This document shows positions 1-10,924 of a DNA stretch of 64,000 nt, piece after piece. How positions within the stretch are numbered: the first letter of the stretch is position 1; each line of letters begins with the position of its first letter. The position numbers and the translations under genes are program-made. A model generated the notes under the pieces. The model saw only the letters and a list, made by a program, of their open reading frames with translations. It was not told the origin of the DNA and searched no databases. Origin of the DNA: Thamnaconus septentrionalis (taxonomy: Eukaryota > Chordata > Actinopteri > Tetraodontiformes > Monacanthidae); NCBI GenBank assembly GCA_009823395.1, contig CM020507.1, positions 2,277,501 through 2,341,500 of the forward strand, in the 5' to 3' direction.

Positions 1-584
1 TTCAACTTTTTGACGGCCTCCAGTGAAAAGCTCGCCCGAGAGAGAGACCGTCGGATTGGTCTTCCCGGGGTTCAGCCAGCGTCATCAATCTCAGTTTGGA
101 TCTCCAATCCAAGTGATCGGCGCTGGCACTCCTGCTAGAGCTGAGCTCCACACGAAACCACCTCACTCAGACAAAGTCCCTGCAGTCGCGGCTCTGGGCC
201 TCTGCTTTGCAAATTCCAGTGCAATTCCCCAGTTGGCCACTGGGCTGCATGGACGCCTGATGCTAACTGTTTAGCATCCAGATGTTAGCGATCAACCTCT
301 GATCACAGGTTGTCGCACACCGGCAGATTGAACCATGAAATCATATTTAAAAAAAAATGAAAATTCCAGCGTCCTGTTACTGCACACATGGAGGATGATG
401 ACTGGGGAGGGGGGGGGGGGGGGTAGGGAGCCGGCTGGTTTGTTTGTGATGACACTAATTTAGCTTGTCTGCACTTAATTACTGCAATATTCACCACACG
501 TCCCTCCACCCTACTACACTTCCTGTTTTCAGCAAATAAACATTCATCAGGCTTCGAAAGCCACAGGATGAAATAAGACAGGAT

Positions 585-816
585 TTATATATATACAGTG
601 TATGTATATATATGCACACACACACACACATATATGTATACACATGTATACACATATATACAGTATGTATCCATACATATATATATATATATATATACAT
701 ATATATGCGTGTGTGTGTGTATATATTTTTACACGGATATGTTTGTACACATACGTATATACATGTAAATACATAATACGTATATATTTATACTTATATA
801 CATACATGCATATATA

Positions 817-862
<46 letters not shown>
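585..862. repeat. TA-rich microsatellite with CA/TG blocks
   Basis: Long runs of alternating TA are interrupted by short CA and TG blocks, ending in an uninterrupted TA run at about 818-861. Open frames through it are only repeat translation. Confidence 0.9.
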
Positions 863-865
<3 letters not shown>

Positions 866-1440
866 TAGAAGTAGTGCGAGCCTGAGGCAGTCCTACATCA
901 GACACTCTGAGCGCTCGTCATTCTGCAGCACTGAGCCAGAAGCAGAGCAGAAGATGGAGGATGTGGTTGCCAGGCGATGGGGGGAGGGGGCGCTCAGCTG
1001 CTGCATCCATGCAGAGGTCAGGGGGCAGAGACTGATGGATTGTGGGGGAGGGGATATTGATTGACGGACGGATGGGCGGGCGGGCGGACAGACAGACAGA
1101 CAGACAAGCTGGTTAAAGTGCTGTTTACAGGGAGCTGCTACAGTCACGGACTCGGCTGTTAGAAAAATACACAAAACCGGATGAGATGTTCAACAACTGA
1201 AGCTGTGTTGTGTGAAAATGCAGCGAGTGTCTGACTGCAGTGCCGACCGTCGTCGAGTGCTGGAGTCTGAATCCAGCAATTGCAAGAAAAAGTACAAAAA
1301 AAAACCCCTCCTGGATGTGAAAACTTTCAGAAATCAATGAGTGAATCAGGGTTGGGGTGAACTCTAATTCACCACTGAAAGTCTTGTTTTCTGGAGAAAT
1401 ACCAGAAAGGAAATGGACTCTGCGCTCTGCTCTGGAAGTG

Positions 1441-1530
1441 AACACATTAAGCCGCTTTGGTCCTTTCACCGTGACGCCTGTTGACGGCTGACTGGAGCGT
1501 GTGAGCACACGACAAAGAGGAATGGCTGTG
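1441..1530 (-). repeat. dispersed repeat fragment, inverted copy
   Basis: The reverse complement of this stretch closely matches 5119-5190 over about 70 bases. Shared blocks include a CATTCCTCTTTGTC start and a TCACACGCTCCAG core. The two copies are in opposite orientation 3.6 kb apart. No family name could be assigned. Confidence 0.7.
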
Positions 1531-2199
1531 ATTCTGAGCAGTCGTTTGCTTCATCCAGAATGTAAAAAGCTCCCCAGGCAGGGCAGCTGGGACCAGAGAG
1601 CTTCCAAAGCAGATCCATATTGGAAAGCTCCAATCTGAATGACTTTTCCCCATTGCTCAGAACACCGACTGAAACTGATCTGTGGCCAGAGAAAGAGCCG
1701 TCAGGAAGCAGCAGTGCAGGTTCCAGGAAGCCGCTGCCGGCTTGCAAACAGCGCGGCCAGTCTTGATCAGAACCGGACAACATTCCTCCCTTGAATTGAG
1801 GTTCGCTGCGGCATGAGACCCAGACAGACATAAATTCCTGACAGTTACAAAAAAAGAGAAGAATAATCTAAAAAAAATCTTCAAACCAGAACCTTTTGAA
1901 ACCAGCGGCGGCGGCGTTCAGCGACCTTTCCTCACGGCGCCTGGGGAGCAGAAATGGAGCTCAAAGCTCTTTGTCCACTTTTTATTGGCAGACTTGCGCA
2001 GAGGAGCAGCGCGGCTGCACTCGTTTGGCCGTCTGACTCTTTGAGGAGACGGCGTTTACAAGCCCAGTCTGGTTTTTCCCGCTCCTTCCGCCTCCCTCCG
2101 TTACTGCTGACCATTAGCTGCACCTTCCTGCCTGCCTCCCTCCTCCACTCTCTGCCGCCCATCCCCCGCCCCTGCAAGATGCTGACAAACACAAAGAGC

Positions 2200-2245
2200 C
2201 CCACACACACACACACACGCGCGCGCGCGCACGCACGCACACGCG
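2200..2245. repeat. CA/CG dinucleotide tract
   Basis: A CA run passes into a GC-alternating block and back to CA-type repeats. It is a simple repeat with possible Z-DNA character. It is not coding. Confidence 0.85.
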
Positions 2246-3460
2246 CTTCCATTAACACAGAAGTGCGCACTTTGACAAACCCTCACTCTTTTTTTCCCTC
2301 CGTTCACACACCCGCGCGCACACAAACAGTTGGGAGATGCCTGGGGTCAACCCCCCACCCTGACTGCGGGCCCGGCGGGGTCAGAGGTCAGAGCCCAGGC
2401 AACTGCTGGAATCCTGCGGCCGCTGCTGTTGAGCAGCGCTGGCTGCCCCACGGCCCGGCGCCAAACAATTGTTTTAGTGCCACTGCACGATTGTTGCGGT
2501 GCTTTCAAACTGTAGCTTTATTGGCTGCAGTTGGACAGCAGTTAATGCGCGGGGACAGGAAGCCGGGACAGACGGGAACTATTAAAGGTGCCGGGAGGTG
2601 CGAGTCAATGCGCGGCGTCACCGGCTAAACAAAAAGTGACTTATAAAAACGTCTTATTATAAGTTTCCACGACGTGGGAAGCTCGGATATGAAACGCAGT
2701 AAAGATATGACCATAAACTGCTTCGCAACTGCACCCATGATAATCCGCTTCGGCGCAGTAACTCAAGACGTCTCCACAGCCCACACTGGTTATATATCCT
2801 GTTGGTCACCTGAAACCTGCCTAAAGAGAAACAGGCCCGGGCTCGACAGGAGTCAGCCAGCTCACACAGAGACACATGGCTGAGTGAATGAGCTTTGCAC
2901 GCACTGCGCAGATTAAATCAAGGTTTTTAGGCAGTTTTTTTTTTTTTTTTTTTTTTTTGGCATCACTGTCTCAAACATCAACACCATTTGGAGCATTTTT
3001 TTTTTGACACTTTGCACCAAACATTTAACTATCCAGCCCGGACACGGGCAATCTACGCCCCGGAAGAAACGATATTAATAGTCAGTGAGTCTTAAAATAG
3101 CTGTATTTCATTGATTTTTTTTTTCAGTGTTGTGAAGAGTCATTTCAATAAAGAGCTAAACACCCCGGGGCTTCAAAACACTGATTTTGTTGTAACCTTA
3201 CTTTTTCTTCTTTTTCAAAATATACATTAAAGCACATGTTGTCTACATATCCTGATATATTTTATCTTCTGTGGGGTGCCTCACCCAAACACCCCATCCA
3301 TCTGCGCTGCTCCGGCCCCTCTGTCCAATTTTAGAACCTGCTGTGGCCCCACCAGTCAAAATGTTTGCCCAGCCCTGATTTAGCCCCTAGGTTGTTCAAT
3401 CCAAACAACATGGATAACAACTAAAGAAAAAGGAAGAGAGATGATGCTGATGATGCTTAC

Positions 3461-3848
3461 CTCCCACTCGTTCCGTCGCCTCTTCAGCTGTTCACACTTG
3501 CGCAGCTTGCAGATCTGCTTGCCCGTCTTGCGGTTCATGCAGTTTGCACAGTTACCGCAGTTCTCCTTGAGCAGGCAGGGGGCGCAGGCGCCGCACTTCT
3601 TCCTCCTCCTCTTCTGCGGGTCGAGAGCGGCGGCGTCCAAGGGTGGCAGGGAGAAGAGGCCGGCCTGATGGTGCTCGGTCTCGATGTACTTGCTGAGCGG
3701 AGACGTCTTGGCCGAGGACCTGCCGCTCAGGGCCAGGGACTGGGCCTCGTCCGAGTCCATGGAGAAGTCATACACGTCCTCAGGTGGAGGACCGGGCCCT
3801 GCCGTCGGCATGGGCATGGCGACTGACTGGGGCTTACGGCTATTGGGC
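3461..3848 (-). CDS. CXXC zinc-finger exon, TET/CXXC4/CXXC5 class (partial gene)
   Basis: One coding exon ends at a clean GTAAGC donor on the minus strand (plus 3455-3460). The last ~50 residues form a CXXC DNA-binding finger: CGACAPC, then NCGNCANC, then two further cysteines in ICKLRKCE, giving the eight zinc ligands. The KFGG motif of the KMT2A, DNMT1, KDM2 and CFP1 fingers is absent, which places it with TET1/TET3/CXXC4/CXXC5, whose fingers bind CpG-containing DNA. The [15 protein letters not shown] segment is nearest to these. Upstream is an acidic/serine-rich stretch that I do not recognise. The finger is followed by a basic KRRRNEWE tail that I do not recognise either. The acceptor is uncertain: 3848 is a guess, and a CAG about 17 bases downstream is an alternative. 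No other exon was found, so the gene identity is open. The finger itself is certain. Confidence 0.75.
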
Positions 3849-4490
3849 CTCAACACCGTCGAGAAAAATTGAGTTAAAAGCACTCAGTTTAAAATTCTTT
3901 TATAAAACCAGCACCCGACACCCTGGACCGGGGACCGCCTGGACCAGCTGGAAGTTAAAAGCTGTGGTGGGCCGCGGACCTAAAATTAGCCTCAACTGTT
4001 GATCCGGTCCTCTCATCTGAGCCCTCAACGCTGCACCACCTTTTAATTATGTCATGGCCCTGGTCACCCGGGCGGAAGCAGGGAGTCTGCACGGTAACCT
4101 TCCCAGCGGACCCCATGGTTGGCGACTTCAGCGAGGGACGGCTGGCAGGCCACCAGGGGTGTGGGGTGTGCAGGGTGGGCTCAGAGACTCATGGCAGCGT
4201 CTGTCCTGGCTGGACCCAGTCTGCAGGTGACAGCAAGAGGCGGCAGAGGAGAAGAAATGAGAAAGATGAAACAATATTAGAAATAAATCCAAAGATTTCC
4301 TGGGCTGCAATGTTTGGGGGAGCTTCCTCCTGAAGCTCTGCTGCAACCCAGACGCGTCGGGACGCGTTCAACACTAACGACGGGCTGCAGCTGAAGACGT
4401 AATTAGCTTTTGCAAAATTGGACACTTTGCTTTGGCGGCAGAATCACATCGGAAGAAGCACTTTTTCCCAACCCAAATTGACGCACCAAC

Positions 4491-4912
4491 TAGTGTTGTA
4501 GTGCTGGAGGTTGGTCTCGGTCTCCAGACCACTTTTTAAAGGGCTTGGTCTCGAACGCGGAGACATTTCTACTGGGTCTTGTCTTGGTCTGGGACTGGCC
4601 AGACTGGGGATTTTGATGAAGACCAGTCAAGACTCAGCCAGCACTACAATGACACGATAATAACGGAAAAGAATCCAGCTGTTGCCATTTTACGCTTGGT
4701 TTCTGACACCCAGAGTGACACCCTCATCTGTTTCTGTTTTGTTGTTATTTTTCGTTGATATATATGAAGTCTTGGTCTGGTCTTGGTCTGGTCTTGGTCT
4801 CCAACCCCAAATGTCTTGGTCTGGTCTCGATCTCGATGCTCTCTAGTCTTGATAATGTCAAGACTATAATTGGTAATTGGTCTCGGTTGGTGCAGACTCG
4901 ACTACAACACTC
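4491..4912 (+). mobile_element. non-autonomous hAT-type element, copy 1
   Basis: Terminal inverted repeats AGTGTTGTAGT (4492-4502) and ACTACAACACT (4901-4911) bound a 420-base body made largely of GTCTTGGTCTGGTCT-type motifs. The flanks carry a near-perfect 8-bp duplication, GCACCAAC on the left and GCACAAAC on the right. An 8-bp duplication fits the hAT superfamily. It has no coding capacity. At least five related copies lie elsewhere in the window. Confidence 0.75.
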
Positions 4913-5118
4913 GCACAAACTACAGGCATTTGACCGCAACAGACCTATAAAACGACAAAACTTCGCCCCCCACCAGCGAAATTGAGAATGATCTCAAAGC
5001 AGTTTTTTTCTTCTTTTTCTTTTTCTCTCTGAAACTATGACGCTGCCAGATGTGACTGGACAGAATTACAAGCAGAACCCATCAGTACCACCCCACCCAC
5101 ACACACACACACACACAC

Positions 5119-5190
5119 CATTCCTCTTTGTCCTTTGGTCACACGCTCCAGGCAGCCGTCAGCAGGCTTCATGGTGGAAGGACCAGAGCT
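5119..5190 (+). repeat. dispersed repeat fragment, direct copy
   Basis: Matches the reverse complement of 1441-1530 at roughly 85 percent by eye. A CA run at 5096-5119 abuts its left end. No terminal repeats or target duplication were found. Confidence 0.65.
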
Positions 5191-6299
5191 CTCTGTTCCA
5201 ACTTCACCGGACGCTTTTCCAATTTCCAGTTTGCTGTTCCCCCTGACAATGGCAGCTGCTGTGGATAAAACTCAGCGCCCTGTAAACTTCTTATGTAAAA
5301 GCCGGAGTAAACAACAGAAGGATCAGCCTGAGGGCCACAGCTCTTCCCGCAATCGCCGAGAAGCATCTGGTTCAACTGAACCTGACAGAGACGATTGAAA
5401 GCGGTCAACCTGGAGATCCTCGTCATCGACTAGTCAAGTCAAAGACCCCACATTTTCTTCATTCTAGATCTATCACGGGGGCGGGGGGGCGGTGCCTGCA
5501 GCAGCAGCAGACCAATCGCAGTCCTGTCCGCCGAGGCGCGCTAAGACGGAACAGTCGGGACAGAGCGCCTCGCTTCACACGTGAGCAGAGCGCCTTGATT
5601 TCTTTCCAAAGGTATGAGAGGAGGTGGAGGAGGTGCAGAAGGAGGACGAGTGGAGCGTGACAGAAAAATCAAACACAGCTGCAGCCGGCGCAAGGACAGA
5701 GAGCAAGGCCTGGCAACTAACTGTGTCAACGCAAAATTTATTCCGGGCCACACATGTGAATCCAATCAAACCGGTGTGCCGCGTAAATCAACCCTCTTGA
5801 CTAACGACGCATTTTTATAGTGCAACGGCCAAACAGCTCAGGTTGCCTGGACGTGGACTGTGAGTCCTGCACGTCGCGGGTTCAAGACTCAAGAGAGGCC
5901 GTGCATTTGAAAAGAAAATCCAACGGCCAACCTGATGATAAATAAATGACGATCTTGGGTGAATTTTTAGGAATAAAAACCTGCTAACTACTGCAGAGAA
6001 AGTTGCCAGGGATCCAGAGTGGAGAGGAGACGCCACCCAGTTTCAAGGTTGGAAAGCCTTGAAGTTCTTATGCTGAATTGTAAATCAAATCCTGAGCCAT
6101 GTCAGGCTCTTTAGGTGTGCTAGAATAAAAAAAAAAGAAAGAAAAAAAAGGGGAATCTTGAGCAACTGTGCTTATATATACAGCAGTGTAGCTGTAAAAG
6201 AAGAACATGTGACATGGCAAAAATAACGTGATTCAAAAGTAAAATAAACAAAAACAGAGGCAAAATTGAAGTAGAAATATTTTTGCACATTTTACTTCC

Positions 6300-6950
6300 T
6301 AGCTTATTAGCCCCACTGCCGACTACCGCGACTAAAAGTTGAGTTAGCCAGAGAAAGCAGCTGCCTCGCCCCGAAGGAGCCCTGGCGTCAATTGGCGAAG
6401 AGGAGTTGGAAAAGAAAAGAAGAAAAAAAAAACTGTGGCGTGAAAATTTAATCGATCAAATCGTCTCATCTTGTTCCACGGCGGGGCTCCTCGTGCGAAC
6501 AACCCCCCCGCCCCCCGCCCAAAAAAAAAACCCACTTGACTTCGCACGCGCCAGAGAGGAAACTCCGGCGCGAGCGATTCGGCGGCGGCTCCTACTGTTA
6601 TTATTACTGTTACTGTGCGGCCACGTGCGCGCCCACTGGGGGCCTCTCCCCTTCAACGTCGTCGCGGCGGGGAGCCGCGAGGACATCAGATAAACAAACC
6701 CGATGACAGCCGCGCGACACCGTCGCTAAATGAGCCTCGCGAGATGAGACATTAAGATAAGGACGACTGAGAGAGTTAAGGCCGCGGAATACACAACAAC
6801 CAGCAGCACAACAACCATCACAACCACTGCAGCTGCAGCAGCCGCAGGACAATGGGTGGGGGCCACGCAGCGCGCGAGTGTGGCCCTTAATAGCTTCAGG
6901 TGGCGGGATCCGCACCTCGCGGCCAGCGCGAGGACACACTTTCCCCGTGC
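6300..6950. promoter_or_regulatory. GC/CpG-rich island, possible promoter
   Basis: CpG density rises sharply compared with the flanking AT-rich sequence, as at other gene starts in this window (14.4 and 49 kb). It could be the promoter or first exon of the minus-strand CXXC gene. No TATA box, splice donor or convincing ORF start was found, so this rests on composition and position only. Confidence 0.3.
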
Positions 6951-7274
6951 GCGTGTACTGTCACGGCGGCAGCCTGTCGATGAACAGCCTCGTGATGTTG
7001 ATTAAAATCAATTAAAATGACGTCATCACACACACAAAAAATGCTGTTGTTGCAAAAACAAAACAAAACGTGAATAACGGCGAAAATGCATTTCACAACT
7101 TTTGTCTTGACGCGTCTCATCGCTGCCTTCAAGTCCACTCGGCCCATTGCAAAGTTATCAATCAATCAATGGAATAATGCAATATAACGTCAACTGATCA
7201 GCAACAAACCTGGTTGGCCTTTAAATGTCCAAAAGAGCGCAGTTTGTCGATGTCGAATAGAAAAATTAGATCTG

Positions 7275-7279
<5 letters not shown>

Positions 7280-7309
<30 letters not shown>

Positions 7310-7503
7310 TTTTTTTTTTTTTTAAGAGTAGCTCAAACTACACCTGCAAGAGAGAAAATGTATATCTATGTTAAAAAAAAAAAAAAAAAAGATAAAAAGC
7401 ACCGACTCGTGGCTGGAAGAGGAGCGTGGAGGAGGAAAAAAAAAAAAGTTTGGGTCTGCGCCAAAAACTGACTTGTCCGCTGGTGTGCGGCTGAGTTGAG
7501 CGG

Positions 7504-7536
<33 letters not shown>

Positions 7537-7607
7537 CTCAGGAAAGTATGGAGTGGACTCCTTCCAGCTGGAGCGGTGGAGGGGGTGACGTCACATACCG
7601 GACGGGG

Positions 7608-7640
<33 letters not shown>
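7280..7640. repeat. cluster of poly(A)/poly(T) and GA runs
   Basis: An A run followed by a T run (7278-7322) forms a perfect hairpin-capable tract. Further A runs (about 7374-7390 and 7436-7447) and two GA arrays (about 7505-7530 and 7612-7640) follow. Confidence 0.85.
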
Positions 7641-7643
<3 letters not shown>

Positions 7644-8360
7644 CTCCACTGGTCAGTAGGGTCGGGCTCCAGTTGTGTGGACTGGATCTGCTCACATGAT
7701 GCTGTTTAAAACACACTACCATGCACCAATGATTGACAGGTGTCATTCGCCAGTTAGAACACATCAAATCTTTATTGATACAGCAGAGGTTCACTCCAGC
7801 GGCTGTTTCACCATCACACTAAGCCGTCCGTTTTCCTCCGGGGTATCTCCGGTCGGAGCAAGACAACGCTTTAATCATCAGAGTCGGTTTGGTTTTCATC
7901 GCTCCCCAGATTCAGGGACGCACGTCTGAAATCGTCTGGATCAAAAACTGCGGGAACAAATCAATCACCCGGCGGTCCGGCGGCTCATCGACGAGTTGGT
8001 GCAGTGAGATTCTGGAGTTTTTGTTTTTTTTTTCTTTCTTTTTTCTGAAGACATGGGTCACGCTCACAGACACGAAGCTCCAGCTGAAAACAATCACTTC
8101 CGGAGTTTCAATAAATAATAAATACAGCTGCAGCGAGAGCGTCTTCCAGGACGCACTGGCTGTGTGTCGCGCTCTCGTCCAGTGTTGCAGACAGAGTGGT
8201 GGAGAGAAGAGAGGAAGGAGGAGGAGGAGGAGGAGGAGGAGGAGCTTGCACGACAGGCTCACAGGAGGTCCAGGAGCTCCAGAAGCCCACCAGAGAAACG
8301 TGAAGTCGCTGTGACTTCCTCGTGCGCACCAGCAGGACTCACAACGTCTCTCCTGTACGC

Positions 8361-8692
8361 TAAGCAGTCAACAGTTTGGACACACCTGCTTCTTCTTTAT
8401 CTTGACCACCCCCTACACTGTAGATACACACTGAAGACATCAAATATGTGAGCGAGATCTGTGGATTCATGTGGCAAAAGAAAAAAAAAAAAAAGTTCAA
8501 TAGCTAAATGTAGAACATCTAAAATATAAACCACGGTTGAGTTATTTCACACTTTGGGGTTTGATACATATTCCATATTGTGTTTATTCATAGCTTTGAT
8601 GCCTTGAGTGACAATCTACAAGGTCAACAGTCGTGAAAATGAATGAAAAACCATCCAACCAGAAGAATTTGTCCAAACTTTTGACTGGTAGA
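8361..8692. mobile_element. Tc1/mariner-like non-autonomous element fragment
   Basis: The left end carries CAGTTTGGACACACC and the right end carries GTCCAAACTTTTGACTGGTA, its inverted counterpart. The same ends occur at 32884-33212 and 44584-44959. Such CAGTCAAAAGTTTGGACAC termini are widespread in fish genomes and are usually attributed to Tc1/mariner-type elements. No transposase is encoded. Confidence 0.6.
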
Positions 8693-8964
8693 GAACTGGA
8701 CAGGTACAGGAGAGTCCGAGCCGCACCTGAACGCAGCAACGCACCTGCGGCCGGCTGAGCTTTCTAGGATAGAAATGGATTCCAGCAAGTAGCCAGCACC
8801 TCATTTCTTTCAGAGCAACGTCGCAGCTCCTTCAGTCGCAGCGTTAGCAGGAAACAGCGAGGCGCTCAGTCTGCTGGCGGGCCGGTAATTACATGTTTAC
8901 GGAGGTGGTGCTGCAGCCGCTAGTCGGTCTCTTCTGTCTGAGTGTGGAACTCACGCAGAGGGAG

Positions 8965-8967
<3 letters not shown>

Positions 8968-9009
<42 letters not shown>
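8968..9009. repeat. (GA)n microsatellite
   Basis: An uninterrupted GA run of about 42 bases. A GGA trinucleotide run lies at 8213-8243. Confidence 0.9.
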
Positions 9010-9014
<5 letters not shown>

Positions 9015-9662
9015 CCGTGACAACGCTTGGTCCAAACATCTGAGTCGGGGCTGCGACATTCAGCCTGAAGAAATGTGCACAGACACGGTGCAGATTGAAA
9101 CAAATACAAAATAAAAGTCATCAAAGGAATGTTTTGTGAAAGCTTGGTGCAACTTTAGGACGGCAGCAACGATGTGAGAAGACAGAGAAAGTCCAGACGA
9201 AGACGTGTGAAGAGGAGCAGACGTGGCAGGAGCTGCTCTGTGAACCAGGAGCAGCAAGCGGCGGAGGGACTTTACTAATTCTGGACGGTGAGTTCAGAGG
9301 ACAGCGGCGGGGTGATTGAAATGAACCAAGTGGAGGGTGGAGCTTCTTCTCTCTGCTGCAGCCCTGAGCAGCAACCTGCCCTCTTTAATACATTCTAACC
9401 TCCCCCCCGGTGGTGGACAGACGCCGGTGCACCTGCATCTGACCACCAGCTCCTCCCAGTTGAGTTGAGTGGCTGGAAATGTTGAAGCTGATCCTCCAGA
9501 CTGAGTCAGAGCAAGGCTGCAGTCCCTCCAGGTTCCTCTAGGCTAGTCCTGAAAACACTGGCGTACACACTGGGAAGATACAAACCCAAGAACCCCCCAA
9601 CAAACCCCTCCCCCCCGTCAGTCACATGATGGCTTGGTCCGCGAGTCGGCATCTGGCGCCCT

Positions 9663-9763
9663 CTATGTCCGCACCTGGAACTTGCCTGCCTTGGTCATGT
9701 ACTTGATGCCTTTGAAGGGTTTGTACTTCTCTCCGTACATGTCCAGCCGGTTCACCTTCAGAC
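9663..9763 (-). CDS. ap3m2: ap3m2 last coding exon
   Basis: Acceptor CTCTCCAG precedes GT CTG AAG. The translation LKVNRLDMYGEKYKPFKG continues to QVRT and a TAG stop (plus 9663-9665). These are the terminal residues of the mu-homology domain and are almost invariant in AP3M proteins. Confidence 0.95.
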
Positions 9764-10887
9764 CTGGAGAGCGCACACACACACACACACACACACAGTG
9801 AGTCACTGCAACACAAAGCCAGGGGATTGACAGACCCTGGCTGTCCTGGGTGTGTCGCCTGAGCTGTTGTTCTTTGTTGCATTGCTGCCATCTAGTGGCC
9901 ACTAAGCCTCCCTGCACACAGTCTGACTACTGGTGTGGTCCTTGGTGGGCTACCCGGTGTCCATGGGCACCGTGTCGGTGACCCCTGTGCTAAAAATAAT
10001 GAGCTGACCTCAGCGGCACGCTGACCACGCTCGACCTGCCGTACCTGAGATGGCCATCTGCTGGATCTTCAGCTGGATGTTGATGGTGGGGTTCTCATCC
10101 GGTTTGGAGGCGCCGGCCTGCAGACTCATGGTGCCTTTCAGGCTGGGGAGCTTCTGAGGGTTGATCTTTCCCACGTCCCACGACAGCATCTGACAAAAGC
10201 CCACAGGAAATGACTGCAACAGGTGAATCAAAACCCCCCCCCCAGCGCTCCGCGGCCGCACCGCAGCGGCAGCAGTACCTTGGTGACGGGGTCGAAGGTG
10301 TAGGTCCCCTGGGAGGGGTTGAGGTTGGCGTTGAGGACCCCCGGGAGCTGGCTGCTGACCAGCACCGACTCCACTGCCTTGCCCATGGTCTGCTTGGGGC
10401 CCAGCGTCAGGTCGAAGCGGCCCTGAGAGCTTCCCTCGCGGAAGGTGATGTTGTGCTTGACGTACACGGGGATGGCCACCAGGCTGGAGGGCGGAGGCGC
10501 AAAATGAATAAATGAAGGCATGCATTTATTTCAAAAGGCATAAAAAAAAAAAATAAATAGTGAAAACGTAAGAAAACAACGAACATCGCTTTGAAAACGG
10601 AGTCGCAAGAAGTAAAAAACTTTTTTTAAGACATCCATATAAATAAATAACATCTAAACACCCATGTAAATATATAACATATGTACACTGCATAAATGTC
10701 TATATAAATAATACATTTCAACATTTTTTGAATAAGAATAGTTGTTTGTGTGATCTCTGTATCCTGTAGTGTTTATTGTCCTCATTGCTCTTTTCTGTAT
10801 TGTGCCAAATCAGAGTGAGTGGACCAACTGGCCGAGGACGGACGGACAGACAGACAGACAGACAGACAGGCAGGCAGACAGACAGGC

Positions 10888-10924
<37 letters not shown>

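Larger units (their letters stand above)
1..3460. other. left-edge noncoding region
   Basis: No coding exon could be recognised on either strand. The stretch holds an AT dinucleotide tract, an inverted copy of a dispersed repeat (near 1441-1530), a CA/CG tract near 2200, a T run near 2940 and otherwise unique sequence. The CXXC gene to the right is on the minus strand, so its 3' exons should lie here or beyond the left edge, but none was identified. Confidence 0.6.
3849..9662. other. noncoding interval between the CXXC exon and ap3m2
   Basis: No exon was recognised. It contains a hAT-type element (4491-4912), the plus copy of the inverted repeat (5119-5190), a GC-rich island (6300-6950), A and GA runs (7280-7640), a Tc1-like element (8361-8692) and a GA array (8968-9009). 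The ap3m2 3' UTR probably occupies its right end. An ATTAAA-type poly(A) signal in the minus sense lies near 9383-9388. Confidence 0.55.
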
